Shown: piece by piece, positions 15,116 through 22,113 of the stretch
How positions within the stretch are numbered: position 1 is the stretch's first letter
How the letters are laid out: each line of letters starts with the position of its first letter
Assembly (NCBI GenBank): GCA_947177105.1
Contig: CAMWTF010000007.1
Coordinates: 1-22,113 of the forward strand
From: an uncultured Lachnospiraceae bacterium
GTDB taxonomy: Bacteria; Bacillota; Clostridia; Lachnospirales; Lachnospiraceae
Direction: 5' to 3'
DNA: 22,113 bases
The notes under the pieces: model-generated
What the model was told of the DNA's origin: nothing
The model's input: the letters and a program-made list of their open reading frames with translations, nothing else
Database searches by the model: none
Translations under genes and position numbers: made by a program

Positions 15116-15270
15116 TATAACAAGGTAGGCAATTGCGAAATGTTCTCTGCAAGTGACGTGGATAGTCAATATATACAAAAACGGGCTCCGATGCAGTGGC
15201 AAGTCGCCCTTATTTTGTATATACTGCCCAACCACTGTTACCAGAAAGGGAGTTTCTCAATCGCCTATTA
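15116..15270 (+). ncRNA. ssrS: Structured RNA with 6S RNA-like architecture
   Basis: About 155 bases fold into one long rod. The closing stem is 15126-15141 with 15252-15267 (16 positions, two mismatches). A large central bubble follows: 5' side GTTCTCTGCAAGTGAC, 3' side TGTTACCAGAAAGGGA. The terminal part pairs GTGG 15158-15161 with CCAC 15232-15235, TATATACAAAA 15170-15180 with TTTTGTATATA 15213-15223, and GGGC 15183-15186 with GCCC 15206-15209. The closing stem/central bubble/terminal stem layout, the size and the promoter placement are those of 6S RNA, which binds sigma-A RNA polymerase as an open-promoter mimic. The string GAAATGTTC..GCAAG also resembles the start of the E. coli 6S bubble. 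No terminator follows, so a cis-acting leader of the next gene is the main alternative. The rest of the 333-base interval 14969-15301 holds only the two promoters. Confidence 0.55.
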
Positions 15271-15301
15271 AAACATAAGAAAGCGGAAAGGGAGTAGAAC
15301 T

Positions 15302-15730
15302 ATGGCCGATAAACCGGAATATTTATATCACGGAAGTCAGTATAAGCTGGATATGCTTATACCGCAGCAGGCCGCAGGCGGGCGGGATATTGATTCTATG
15401 ATGGCAGTCTACGCCGCCGGAACGATAGATGAAGTTATACCGTTCGCCCTGCCGATCCGCTGGTATCCGGACAGTCCGGAGGGGAAACGGGCTTTCGAAT
15501 GTCACGACGGAAAAGTTCTGTTGAAGTATGGCTCCCTAGACCCTGGCGGCGTAGGATATGTATATAAGGTCAAGGCAGACTCCTTTGAGAAAATAGATGA
15601 ATGGCAGTGGGTATCAAGGGAAAGATGCCAGCCTATCGAAGTATTTGAGATTAAAGTGGCGGATTATCTTGACCGAGTGCAATTTTCAGAAGAGGCTGAA
15701 AAAATCCAGCAACACTTATTTGACATCTGA
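15302..15730 (+). CDS. Small YHGS-type protein of unknown function
   Basis: The 142-residue protein begins MADKPEYLYHGSQYKLDMLIPQQA and continues AVYAAGTIDEVIPFALPIRW. An early YHGS followed by a L-x-P turn and a VYAA-x6-PFAL helix is the pattern seen in small proteins with an ADP-ribosyltransferase-like fold, but I cannot assign a named family or confirm catalytic residues, and the ART idea is inference. There is no signal or membrane helix. GGAAAGGGAG lies seven bases before the ATG, a strong site. It is transcribed from the direction of the 6S-like RNA and overlaps the beginning of the Uma2 reading frame. It is on the opposite strand to nearly all other genes in the window. Confidence 0.8.
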   Translation: MADKPEYLYHGSQYKLDMLIPQQAAGGRDIDSMMAVYAAGTIDEVIPFALPIRWYPDSPEGKRAFECHDGKVLLKYGSLDPGGVGYVYKVKADSFEKIDEWQWVSRERCQPIEVFEIKVADYLDRVQFSEEAEKIQQHLFDI

Positions 15731-16343
15731 CCGATTAACGCAGTACCGCAAGTCCGGCAAGAGTTCGGTTAAAGCCAGGTTCCAGATATGCGGGGGCAAG
15801 GTAAGTTCAAATATTATATATGAGAGGGACATTATAAGCACTGATTTACAGATAACGGATTTGGCTGGAGCAACCCCCGATCATTCTACCGTCATAACCA
15901 ACTTTGTCAATATGGTATATAATCAATTAAAAGACAGTACCTGCCGCATTTATCCCGACAATGTACAATACAAGTGGAAAATGCCTGATGGCAGCGAAAA
16001 GACAGTTATACCGGACGCGTCTATTAACTGTCAGATCAGAAGCCGAAAAGGAAACAGCTTCCTTAATGCGCCCCAGTTTGTATTAGAGGTATTGTCTCCG
16101 TCAATCGCAAAATATGATCAAACGGAAAAGAAGGAAATTTACAGGACGGAAGAAATTCCCGAATACTGGATTGTGGACATTCACAAGCGCATGATTGAGA
16201 TTTATGATCTTGATTATGAAAACGGGGAACCCAAGTACTATTTAATAAACACGATTGATCCTAAAAATGCAGAAGAATTACATTTAATCCATTTTCCGCA
16301 TATAAAGATTGATTTTGAACAGTTATTTGATGGAGTAGACTAA
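15720..16343 (+). CDS. Uma2-family PD-(D/E)XK nuclease-like protein, start uncertain
   Basis: From about 15816 the frame encodes a recognisable Uma2 domain: ATPDHSTVITNFV, then VIPDASINCQI (candidate Asp), FVLEVLSPSIAKYD (candidate Glu), EKKEIY and EYWIVDIHKRMIEIYDL. The PD-(D/E)XK residues look intact. The 5' end is the problem. The only in-frame ATG upstream is at 15597, which would overlap the previous gene by 134 bases and has no good ribosome site. The next candidates are TTG at 15720, used here as a placeholder, and an unusual start near GGGGGCAAGG (15791-15800). The usual N-terminal segment before the domain is short or missing, so a 5'-truncated pseudogene is possible. Uma2 proteins are common in multiple copies in Firmicutes and cyanobacteria; their cellular role is not settled. 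Confidence 0.65.
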   Translation: MTSDRLTQYRKSGKSSVKARFQICGGKVSSNIIYERDIISTDLQITDLAGATPDHSTVITNFVNMVYNQLKDSTCRIYPDNVQYKWKMPDGSEKTVIPDASINCQIRSRKGNSFLNAPQFVLEVLSPSIAKYDQTEKKEIYRTEEIPEYWIVDIHKRMIEIYDLDYENGEPKYYLINTIDPKNAEELHLIHFPHIKIDFEQLFDGVD

Positions 16344-16441
16344 AATATTGCTTCCCTATGTAGAATCATTACCAGCAAAGCCAAAAGTCTTACTGAAGTG
16401 ACAGTTGTCACACCTGCATATCTGTGGTATATAAAAGACTA

Positions 16442-16474
16442 AAGAGGGGGAGCGCATTAATGCGCCCCCCTCTT
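16442..16474. terminator. Bidirectional terminator between convergent genes
   Basis: AAGAGGGGG (16442-16450) pairs with CCCCCTCTT (16466-16474), and the interior GCGCATTAATGCGC (16452-16465) continues the stem; only A16451 is bulged. On the minus strand it follows the lipoprotein stop (16481) by a few bases and precedes TTTAGTCTTTTATA, a reasonable U-rich tail. It also closes the plus-strand Uma2 unit. Confidence 0.8.
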
Positions 16475-16480
16475 CACTGC

Positions 16481-17500
16481 TCATCTCTTCAGAAATCCTG
16501 GCACTGGGTATTTTGTATCTTGTTGCAAGCAAATATTACACTCATCTGCAGGCGTCATCAAGATTTTCCCCTCAGCAGTAATTCCAAGAATAGAAAAAGT
16601 CGTTGCATAAACATAGCATATATTTTCCCATTCTTGTGCTTGAAATATTTCCTCCCTATGGGGACTGCGGACTAACACTTCTCCTGCATTAGTCAGCCCT
16701 GCTGTCACGTAGGGAGCCGCTGTAATCTGACAGATATCTGTCCATCCTGTCACATCCGAAGCATACCCTTCGCTTGGCCGGGGTGTCACTACCGTGCCGT
16801 CTTCCAGCAAACCAAAATACGCAAAACCTTCCGCAATATCCACGACATTCATCCATTGACTTATTTTGTCAGCCAGTAGCTGATCTGCCGGATCTCTGAA
16901 TATAACTGTTCCGTTCTCTCTTAAACCCATTTCCGGTTCATATATTCCGGTAAATTTCACTATATGCTCCCATTGCAAAGCCTCGCACCCTCTATAACTT
17001 CCCTCCCACTCTCCGTTATAACAGGCTGCCGCAAAATCTGTTCCCAGACAAAACGCGTCCTCCGCATTCTTCACGTCCAATAGAAAGTCAAACAAGAGAA
17101 ACTGTGGATATCCTCCTGTGGTCTCCGATCCCTCTTCCACTTCCCGTAGCTGCTTTTCTACTTCGTTTTCCGTCACAAAAGAATGGTCTGCTACATCATA
17201 AATCTGAAAACTGCCATTTTCCATAAACAGGAATAAGTAATTACCCGCCGCACCGTATATTTTGCGGACATCCTCCACGCCTGGCATATAACCGCCCGCT
17301 TCATTGTCCGCTGTGATCAGAAAAACCCGGGAATCTCCAGTTATATAGGCTATAAACGTTTTCTCAAATACCACTTGCGCCTCTGCTATTAATGAGTTGC
17401 TAAATGACTCGCTTTCCTTTCCGCAACTTGATAATAATATAATTGATAAAATAAGCAAAATCGCGGCAAGTGTTTTATTATATCCTCTAAGTCTTAGCAT
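16481..17500 (-). CDS. Lipoprotein with RCC1-like repeats
   Basis: This 339-residue lipoprotein has a hydrophobic signal (LAAILLILSIILLSSC) with lipidated C26. Several stretches follow the RCC1/BLIP-II beta-propeller pattern of a Trp-x-D/N-I/V strand followed by a glycine turn and a DG-x-V strand: WMNVVDIAEGFAYFGLLEDG, then TGWTDICQITAAPYVTAGLT, then WENICYVYATTFSILGI. The N-terminal half also has FLITADNEAGGY and YLFLFMENGSFQIYD, which could be more degenerate blades. No catalytic residues are recognised; such proteins usually bind other proteins or the cell surface. GAAAGGAA precedes the ATG. The gene is 130 bases downstream of the SleB-like gene; I see no clear terminator or consensus promoter between them. 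Confidence 0.82.
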   Translation of the reverse strand: MLRLRGYNKTLAAILLILSIILLSSCGKESESFSNSLIAEAQVVFEKTFIAYITGDSRVFLITADNEAGGYMPGVEDVRKIYGAAGNYLFLFMENGSFQIYDVADHSFVTENEVEKQLREVEEGSETTGGYPQFLLFDFLLDVKNAEDAFCLGTDFAAACYNGEWEGSYRGCEALQWEHIVKFTGIYEPEMGLRENGTVIFRDPADQLLADKISQWMNVVDIAEGFAYFGLLEDGTVVTPRPSEGYASDVTGWTDICQITAAPYVTAGLTNAGEVLVRSPHREEIFQAQEWENICYVYATTFSILGITAEGKILMTPADECNICLQQDTKYPVPGFLKR

Positions 17501-17630
17501 TAAATAATTCCTTTCTAAAAAATTGAAGGTGGAATTAATGGGTCAAGAAATTAGCGTTCTCTGACGCGCTTTATAAAGGTATATTTTATATTGGCATATG
17601 CATAGTGGTTTTATATCTTTTGCATAACTG

Positions 17631-18956
17631 TTAATCATTAAAAAACAACGTATAATGCTGCCCTTTTAACCCCTCTAAATACTGATAACCACTGTTGTTG
17701 TTTATATACCCATATCCCGCAATGGCAACATCGTTTTTTGCTTTTCCTCCAATTGTAACTTGACTACCATTAAATGACACTGTAGTTAAATAATCGAACC
17801 CTCTAAAATTAAGTTGTGTAGATATCCCTAATGGAATATGGTAAAAATAGCCTATATCATCTTTCTCCACTCCATAAATAATCACACACCCCAGCATAGT
17901 CGCCTGTTGCCATGCTTCATCAGTCTTGCTTTTAGGTTGTCTAGTACTATACGTACCTTTTTCTCCTGGATATTTCGCCGGATTTACAGATGAAAATTGT
18001 GCTCTCTGTGTAACTACTTCATATCCATTCTTACCCATAGAAGCCATTCGATTCATTATTACTACAGCTATTCCCGTCCTATCATTTGACCTTGCTTTGT
18101 CAGGACTTTCTGTATGGATGCAACGAGCAATAAGCTCTAACTGGCTTACCCCGTCATACCACCTTTTCCCATTATTCCATTCTGATTCACTTACTTGACT
18201 ATATGCTTTAGCACCATATAGACTATTATTCATTGCAGAATTATACTGGTTTATTATATTATTTATTTGTATCTGTGTGAGCGACAATGTACTTATATTT
18301 GACGCCAGCCATTCCATTCCCCAGTCTTGTATTGTATACTCATTTTGTATGAATTCTTGCGCCTGTGGATCATAAAAGATTCCTTCACCCAAATAATAAC
18401 AATTTATATCTGTATCTAAAAACCATCCGTGATATCGAAACGGATTTGCATCTCCAATGAAATCGGAGGAGTTAGAAATAGTAGTTTCTTCTTGCAAATT
18501 ATAAACAGTTGGCAGAAGGCCGTTCTCAGAATAATCATACCTACATATACATTTATCTTCATTGAAGATTCCAACTACATTTCTATTTTCGGCATACTCA
18601 AGTTGATATTCTTTTTCATCCCATAGAATTCCTGTACATGTTAATCCTTCAATAAACTGTGAATATAAATATTCCATTACTTTTCCATCTATTTCTACAG
18701 ATTTTATTACTCCATTTTCAACACAAAAAGTCGTTTGTTTATCACCTACCATTTTACTTTCTATTTCTTTATTCATGGAATATGTATAAACTACACTATT
18801 TCCGTTTTTCTCAATACTTATAATTGGATTCTCCATTATTAATGCATCTGTATAAGTCTTTTCCTCTAACCCTTCATTTTCTTCAGCCCTTGCCACAATA
18901 CCGAGAACAGCAAAACAACCAAAGACCAGTATTATTATAAATAAAATTTTTTTCAT
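17631..18956 (-). CDS. SleB-type cell wall hydrolase with novel N-terminal region
   Basis: The 441-residue secreted protein has a signal peptide (KKILFIIILVFGCFAVLGIV, cleavage near ARA-EE). The C-terminal part (about 270-440) is the Hydrolase_2/SleB fold: QLELIARCIHTESPD with E283 as the likely catalytic Glu, GIAVVIMNRM, VVTQRAQFSSVNP and, further on, AWQQATMLGCVI. SleB enzymes are lytic transglycosylases acting on peptidoglycan, especially spore cortex. The classical SleB N-terminal peptidoglycan-binding repeats are absent. Instead residues 30-190 hold short repeating strands (VVYTYSMNKEI, EYLYSQFIEGL, YQLEYAENRNV, CRYDYSENGLL) resembling YD/RHS-type repeats. The gene is clearly richer in A+T than its neighbours. 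AAAGGCGG lies before the ATG, and the gene begins 72 bases after the GH31 stop. Confidence 0.87.
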   Translation of the reverse strand: MKKILFIIILVFGCFAVLGIVARAEENEGLEEKTYTDALIMENPIISIEKNGNSVVYTYSMNKEIESKMVGDKQTTFCVENGVIKSVEIDGKVMEYLYSQFIEGLTCTGILWDEKEYQLEYAENRNVVGIFNEDKCICRYDYSENGLLPTVYNLQEETTISNSSDFIGDANPFRYHGWFLDTDINCYYLGEGIFYDPQAQEFIQNEYTIQDWGMEWLASNISTLSLTQIQINNIINQYNSAMNNSLYGAKAYSQVSESEWNNGKRWYDGVSQLELIARCIHTESPDKARSNDRTGIAVVIMNRMASMGKNGYEVVTQRAQFSSVNPAKYPGEKGTYSTRQPKSKTDEAWQQATMLGCVIIYGVEKDDIGYFYHIPLGISTQLNFRGFDYLTTVSFNGSQVTIGGKAKNDVAIAGYGYINNNSGYQYLEGLKGQHYTLFFND

Positions 18957-19028
18957 TGATTTCCGCCTTTCCCTTTTTCTTTTCCAAATTGCAAAAACTC
19001 TTTTCGCAGTTATCCATTGTTACTTCAT

Positions 19029-21362
19029 TTAACAGTTCACCACCATATGGGCCGCTTTTGGTGTAACCACCGTGTCATTGCCTTCTATGCGGATGTCCGC
19101 GCCGTCGGCGGATACGGCCTGCACATTCACCAAGCGTACCGTATAGGGTTTTTCGCTGGTTACATCCAGGGTGACAGCCCCGGCATGACGGGATGCCTTG
19201 AGGGTCAGCGCCGCCTGATTGTCCATACCGTATACTGTCCGCTCGGCGCTGGATCCGTTGTGAAGTTCATAGATCCGCAGTTCTACGCCGTCGGCGTAAT
19301 CGTAATCCGGCCTGTCGTCTCTGGCGCCCAGGGCGATGATGGAGCACTCTTTGACCATCATGGGCAGGCTCAGGTAATCGTACTTTTGGCTGTACCATTT
19401 GCCTCCCTCCTGCACCTGGCCGGTGAGGAAGTCTGTCCATGTACCTTCGGGCAGATAGTATTCGCCGAGGCCCTCCTCGTTGAAGATGGGGGCCACCAGC
19501 AGACTGTCACCCAACATGTACTGCTTGTCCAGATAGCTGCAGTTTTTGTCAGCCGTGTACTCCAGCACCATGCTGCGCATAGTGGGGATACCAGTGCGGC
19601 TGGTGTAGATGGAGGTCTCATACAGGTAGGGCATCAAGCGGGCTTTCTGTCTGGTAAAGAACCGGCACACATCCACCGCCTCCTCGTCATAGACCCAGGG
19701 CACTCTATAGGAGGTGCTTCCGTGGAGACGGCTGTGGGAGGACAGAAGGCCGAATGCCACCCATCTCTTGTACACATCCGGCGTGGAGGTATGCTCAAAG
19801 CCGCCGATATCGTGGGCCCAGAAGCCGAAACCGCTCATCAAAAGGCTTAAGCCCCCCCGCAGGCTCTCCTCCATGGACTCGTAGTCAGACCAGCAGTCGC
19901 CGCCCCAGTGTACCGGGAATTTCTGACCGCCCACGGTGGCGGAACGGGCAAACAGCACCGCCTCACCCTTGCCCCGCTTTCTCTCCAGCAGTTCATACAC
20001 ACATTTATTGTACAGGTAAGTATAGTAATTATGCATCTTTTTGGGAGCGGAACCGTCAAAATACACGGCCTCGGTGGGAATCCTCTCCCCGAAATCCGTC
20101 TTGAAGCAGTCCACGCCCATATCCAGCAGCGCCTCCAGCTTGTCCTGGAACCATTTCCACGCCTCCGGGTTTGTGAAATCCACGATGGCCATGCCCGGCT
20201 GCCACATATCCCACTGATAGACCTGGCCGTTAGGGCGCCTGATAAAATATCCCTTCTCCATGCCCTCTTTGAACAGATATGACTCCTGTCCGATGTAGGA
20301 GTTGATCCACACGCAGATATTCAGGCCCTTATCCTTGATGCGACGCAGCATACCTTCCGGATCCGGGAAAACTCTCTCATCCCACAGAAAGTCCGACCAG
20401 TGAAATTCCTTCATCCAGCAGCAGTCAAAATGGAAGGTGCGCAGAGGAATGCCGCGATCCAGCATACCGTCGATAAAGCTCATAACCGTCTTCTCGTCAT
20501 AGCTGGTGGTAAAGGAGGTGGACAGCCACAGTCCAAATGTCCAGGGAGCGGGCAGGGAAGGCTTGCCCGTGATATCCGTATAGGCCGTCAGCACGTCTTT
20601 CATGGTGGGGCCGTCAAACAGCATATAGTCCAGATATCCACCCTCCACGGAAAACTCCGCGCGGGTCACCATCTCCGTGCCCAGCTCCATGGACACATTC
20701 TCCGGATGGTTGATCAGCACACCGTATCCCTTGTTAGAGATATAGAAGGGAATGTTTTTATAAGCCTGCTCCGTGCTGGTGCCGCCGTCCGCGTTCCAGA
20801 TGTCGATGCTCTGGCCGTTTTTGACAAAGGGAGTGAAGTGCTCCCCCGTGCCATAGAGCAGCTCCCCCACGCCCAGGGACAGCTGCTGGCGCATATAGGT
20901 ATCCGCATTGTCCCCATGGTCGTAATACTCGCCTTTCCAGTCAGTCTTCATAAGAGCCAGATCCCTGCCGGTGCTGCGGGTCAGCAGCTTTCCGTCCCTC
21001 TTGTAGGTCATGCCCCAGGGCTTTTTCGTGATCTCCAGAGACAGACTGCCGCTCTTTATCGTGATAAGTTCCTCTGTCTCGGTCACATCCAGTGGACATT
21101 CCTGCAAGTTGAGTTCAAAAGCAGGCTCGCATACCACTGCCCCCAGATGATGATAGGTCTGCACCCGCAGCACGTTCACCCTGGGCGAAGTAATTTTCAC
21201 TGTCAAATTGATTCCGCCCAGAGTCGCCCCCTTGCTGTTAATATGACCGGTGGGTGCGCAGATGCTCACCTCCCTGTCTGTCACCTTGGTAAAATAGGCT
21301 TCCGTAGGCGCAAAACACCCGCAGCCCTCCTTCTGCAGCCAACATCCATTGCTGAATTTCAT
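19029..21362 (-). CDS. yicI: Alpha-xylosidase, GH31 (YicI type)
   Basis: This enzyme removes alpha-linked xylose from the non-reducing end of xyloglucan oligosaccharides or isoprimeverose (EC 3.2.1.177). The 777-residue protein has the N-terminal beta-sandwich with GTGEHFTPF, the barrel with PAPWTFGLWLSTSFTT, catalytic nucleophile D423 in FKTDFGERIPTEA and acid/base D489 in VHWGGDCWSDY, then SGFGFWAHDIGGFE. Both aspartates are offset by +7 from E. coli YicI (D416, D482), which supports orthology. The KTDFGERIP string separates YicI-type alpha-xylosidases from alpha-glucosidases. There is no signal peptide, so it acts in the cytoplasm on imported sugars. I start at MKFSNGCWLQ because GGAGG precedes that ATG; the longer in-frame reading to 21467 lacks a good site. 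No transporter for the substrate is in view. Confidence 0.95.
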   Translation of the reverse strand: MKFSNGCWLQKEGCGCFAPTEAYFTKVTDREVSICAPTGHINSKGATLGGINLTVKITSPRVNVLRVQTYHHLGAVVCEPAFELNLQECPLDVTETEELITIKSGSLSLEITKKPWGMTYKRDGKLLTRSTGRDLALMKTDWKGEYYDHGDNADTYMRQQLSLGVGELLYGTGEHFTPFVKNGQSIDIWNADGGTSTEQAYKNIPFYISNKGYGVLINHPENVSMELGTEMVTRAEFSVEGGYLDYMLFDGPTMKDVLTAYTDITGKPSLPAPWTFGLWLSTSFTTSYDEKTVMSFIDGMLDRGIPLRTFHFDCCWMKEFHWSDFLWDERVFPDPEGMLRRIKDKGLNICVWINSYIGQESYLFKEGMEKGYFIRRPNGQVYQWDMWQPGMAIVDFTNPEAWKWFQDKLEALLDMGVDCFKTDFGERIPTEAVYFDGSAPKKMHNYYTYLYNKCVYELLERKRGKGEAVLFARSATVGGQKFPVHWGGDCWSDYESMEESLRGGLSLLMSGFGFWAHDIGGFEHTSTPDVYKRWVAFGLLSSHSRLHGSTSYRVPWVYDEEAVDVCRFFTRQKARLMPYLYETSIYTSRTGIPTMRSMVLEYTADKNCSYLDKQYMLGDSLLVAPIFNEEGLGEYYLPEGTWTDFLTGQVQEGGKWYSQKYDYLSLPMMVKECSIIALGARDDRPDYDYADGVELRIYELHNGSSAERTVYGMDNQAALTLKASRHAGAVTLDVTSEKPYTVRLVNVQAVSADGADIRIEGNDTVVTPKAAHMVVNC

Positions 21363-21421
21363 TGCATGTCCTCCATTTTTTATATTTGCCCCCTTACCGC
21401 AAACCGTCGGGCATTTTTTAT

Positions 21422-21450
21422 ATCTTAACAAAAAGGGCGGAAATAGTAAA
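21422..21450 (-). promoter_or_regulatory. Weak candidate promoter of the GH31 gene
   Basis: TTTACT (21450-21445, minus) and TAAGAT (21427-21422) are 17 bases apart, about 60 bases before the GH31 ATG. The match is modest. The leader contains a 12-base direct repeat (21374-21385 and 21412-21423). The rest of 21363-21568 holds GC-rich short palindromes (for example CCAAC..GTTGG near 21540) after the ABC gene stop, but no terminator with a U-tract and no cre-like operator that I could recognise. Confidence 0.35.
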
Positions 21451-21568
21451 TAGTGTACGGCCTTCATTTACATTGTTTTGTTCCATATTTTAATTGTTAC
21501 GCTGTCGTCGCCCGCAAGCCGCTGCCCTTACTTTCCAACGCGGTGTTGGCCGCTCGGCTGCATAAATT

Positions 21569-22113
21569 TTACCATCCCAGTTCCAATAGCCAGTTATTTA
21601 ATAATCTCTCCCTATCCTTCTCTTTTATCTCTAAGTCTTTAGGACTTATGTACTCGCCCTTAATGTTACCGTCTACAATATACAACACTCTGGAACACTT
21701 AGCGGCTACCTTTGCGTCATGGGTTACCATCATAATCGTTGTTCCTTCTTCATTTAACTTTACCAGTTCCTCCATCACCTCATTTGACGCAGTTCTGTTC
21801 AAAGCTCCCGTGGGTTCGTCCGCAAATAAAACCTTGGGCGTATTAATCATACTTCTACAGATGCAGGCTCTCTGAAGCTGCCCTCCCGAAACTTCATTGA
21901 TGTCGTTATCGGCAATGTCAATAATACCTAGCTTACGCATTAACTCCTGTCCACGCTGGGCCGTTTCCTTACGTGTTTCGGTATTCTTATTAGATTGTAC
22001 CGCAGGAAGAATAATATTGTCAAGAACGGTTAGATTTTTAAGCATATACATCTGCTGAAAGATAAAGCCCATTTCATCAAGACGTAAGTCTGCAAGCTCC
22101 TTTTCTCCCATTT
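21569..22113 (-). CDS. ABC transporter ATP-binding protein, MacB/Bce type (5' end outside window)
   Basis: The visible 181 codons are the C-terminal part of an ABC ATPase: Q-loop GFIFQQMYML, signature NEVSGGQLQRACICRSM, Walker B KVLFADEPTGALNR and H-loop MMVTHD. The order and spacing are normal. DEPTGALN is typical of the MacB/LolD/BceA group, which serves FtsX-like permeases that export or sense antimicrobial peptides, lipoproteins or toxins. The Walker A motif lies beyond the window edge, so the first visible Met (MGEKELADLR) is internal and the gene continues to the right. No permease gene follows downstream: the next gene on this strand is GH31, 206 bases away. The permease must be encoded on the other side or elsewhere. 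Confidence 0.93.
   Translation of the reverse strand, partial: MGEKELADLRLDEMGFIFQQMYMLKNLTVLDNIILPAVQSNKNTETRKETAQRGQELMRKLGIIDIADNDINEVSGGQLQRACICRSMINTPKVLFADEPTGALNRTASNEVMEELVKLNEEGTTIMMVTHDAKVAAKCSRVLYIVDGNIKGEYISPKDLEIKEKDRERLLNNWLLELGW

Noticed and set aside
15126..15267. The long inverted repeat as a miniature transposable element
   Set aside because: The repeat has mismatches and a central bubble, no target-site duplication is visible, and a good promoter is placed exactly for an RNA gene.
20400..21428. 342-codon plus-strand frame opposite the GH31 gene
   Set aside because: The GH31 frame has both catalytic aspartates and a ribosome site; the opposite frame has no support.

Overview
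The window looks like chromosome from a spore-forming Clostridia, most likely Lachnospiraceae. The evidence is the linked sporulation and division genes (HU, rqcP, yabP, yabQ, divIC, spoIIE, tilS), strong Shine-Dalgarno sites, Gram-positive lipoproteins, a CotS-type spore protein and plant-glycan hydrolases. The family assignment is inferred from gene content and order, not from a phylogeny. Almost every gene is on the minus strand. The exceptions are a structured RNA and two small genes near 15.1-16.3 kb.

In minus-strand transcription order (right to left): a partial MacB/Bce-type ABC ATPase (21.6-22.1 kb); a GH31 alpha-xylosidase (19.0-21.4 kb); an AT-rich accessory stretch (15.1-19.0 kb) with a SleB-type cell-wall hydrolase, an RCC1-like lipoprotein, a Uma2-type nuclease with no convincing start, a small YHGS protein and a 6S-like RNA; an M3 oligoendopeptidase plus a membrane-anchored SurA/PrsA-like protein (11.7-15.0 kb); a Cof-type HAD phosphatase and CCA-adding enzyme (9.4-11.5 kb); a CotS-like kinase-fold protein and PEGA lipoprotein (6.9-9.3 kb); HU with its own promoter and terminator; and the rqcP-yabP-yabQ-divIC cluster closed by a terminator. 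A secreted GH10 xylanase and a gene of unknown function follow, lying between divIC and spoIIE where these genes are usually adjacent. spoIIE and the beginning of tilS end the window.

The main biological points are these. (1) SpoIIE is only the cytosolic regulatory and PP2C part, with no membrane domain. (2) spoIIE is preceded by a promoter with 22-bp spacing and Spo0A-box-like sequences, the architecture known for Spo0A-activated sigma-A promoters, and this promoter is embedded in the terminator of the upstream gene. (3) The M3 peptidase/6S-like RNA divergent region holds two good promoters and an RNA with a long closing stem, a central bubble and a terminal stem. (4) The xylanase ends in a possible sortase-type tail and, with the alpha-xylosidase, points to use of xylan or xyloglucan fragments. 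I see no CRISPR array, tRNA, rRNA, prophage or insertion sequence.
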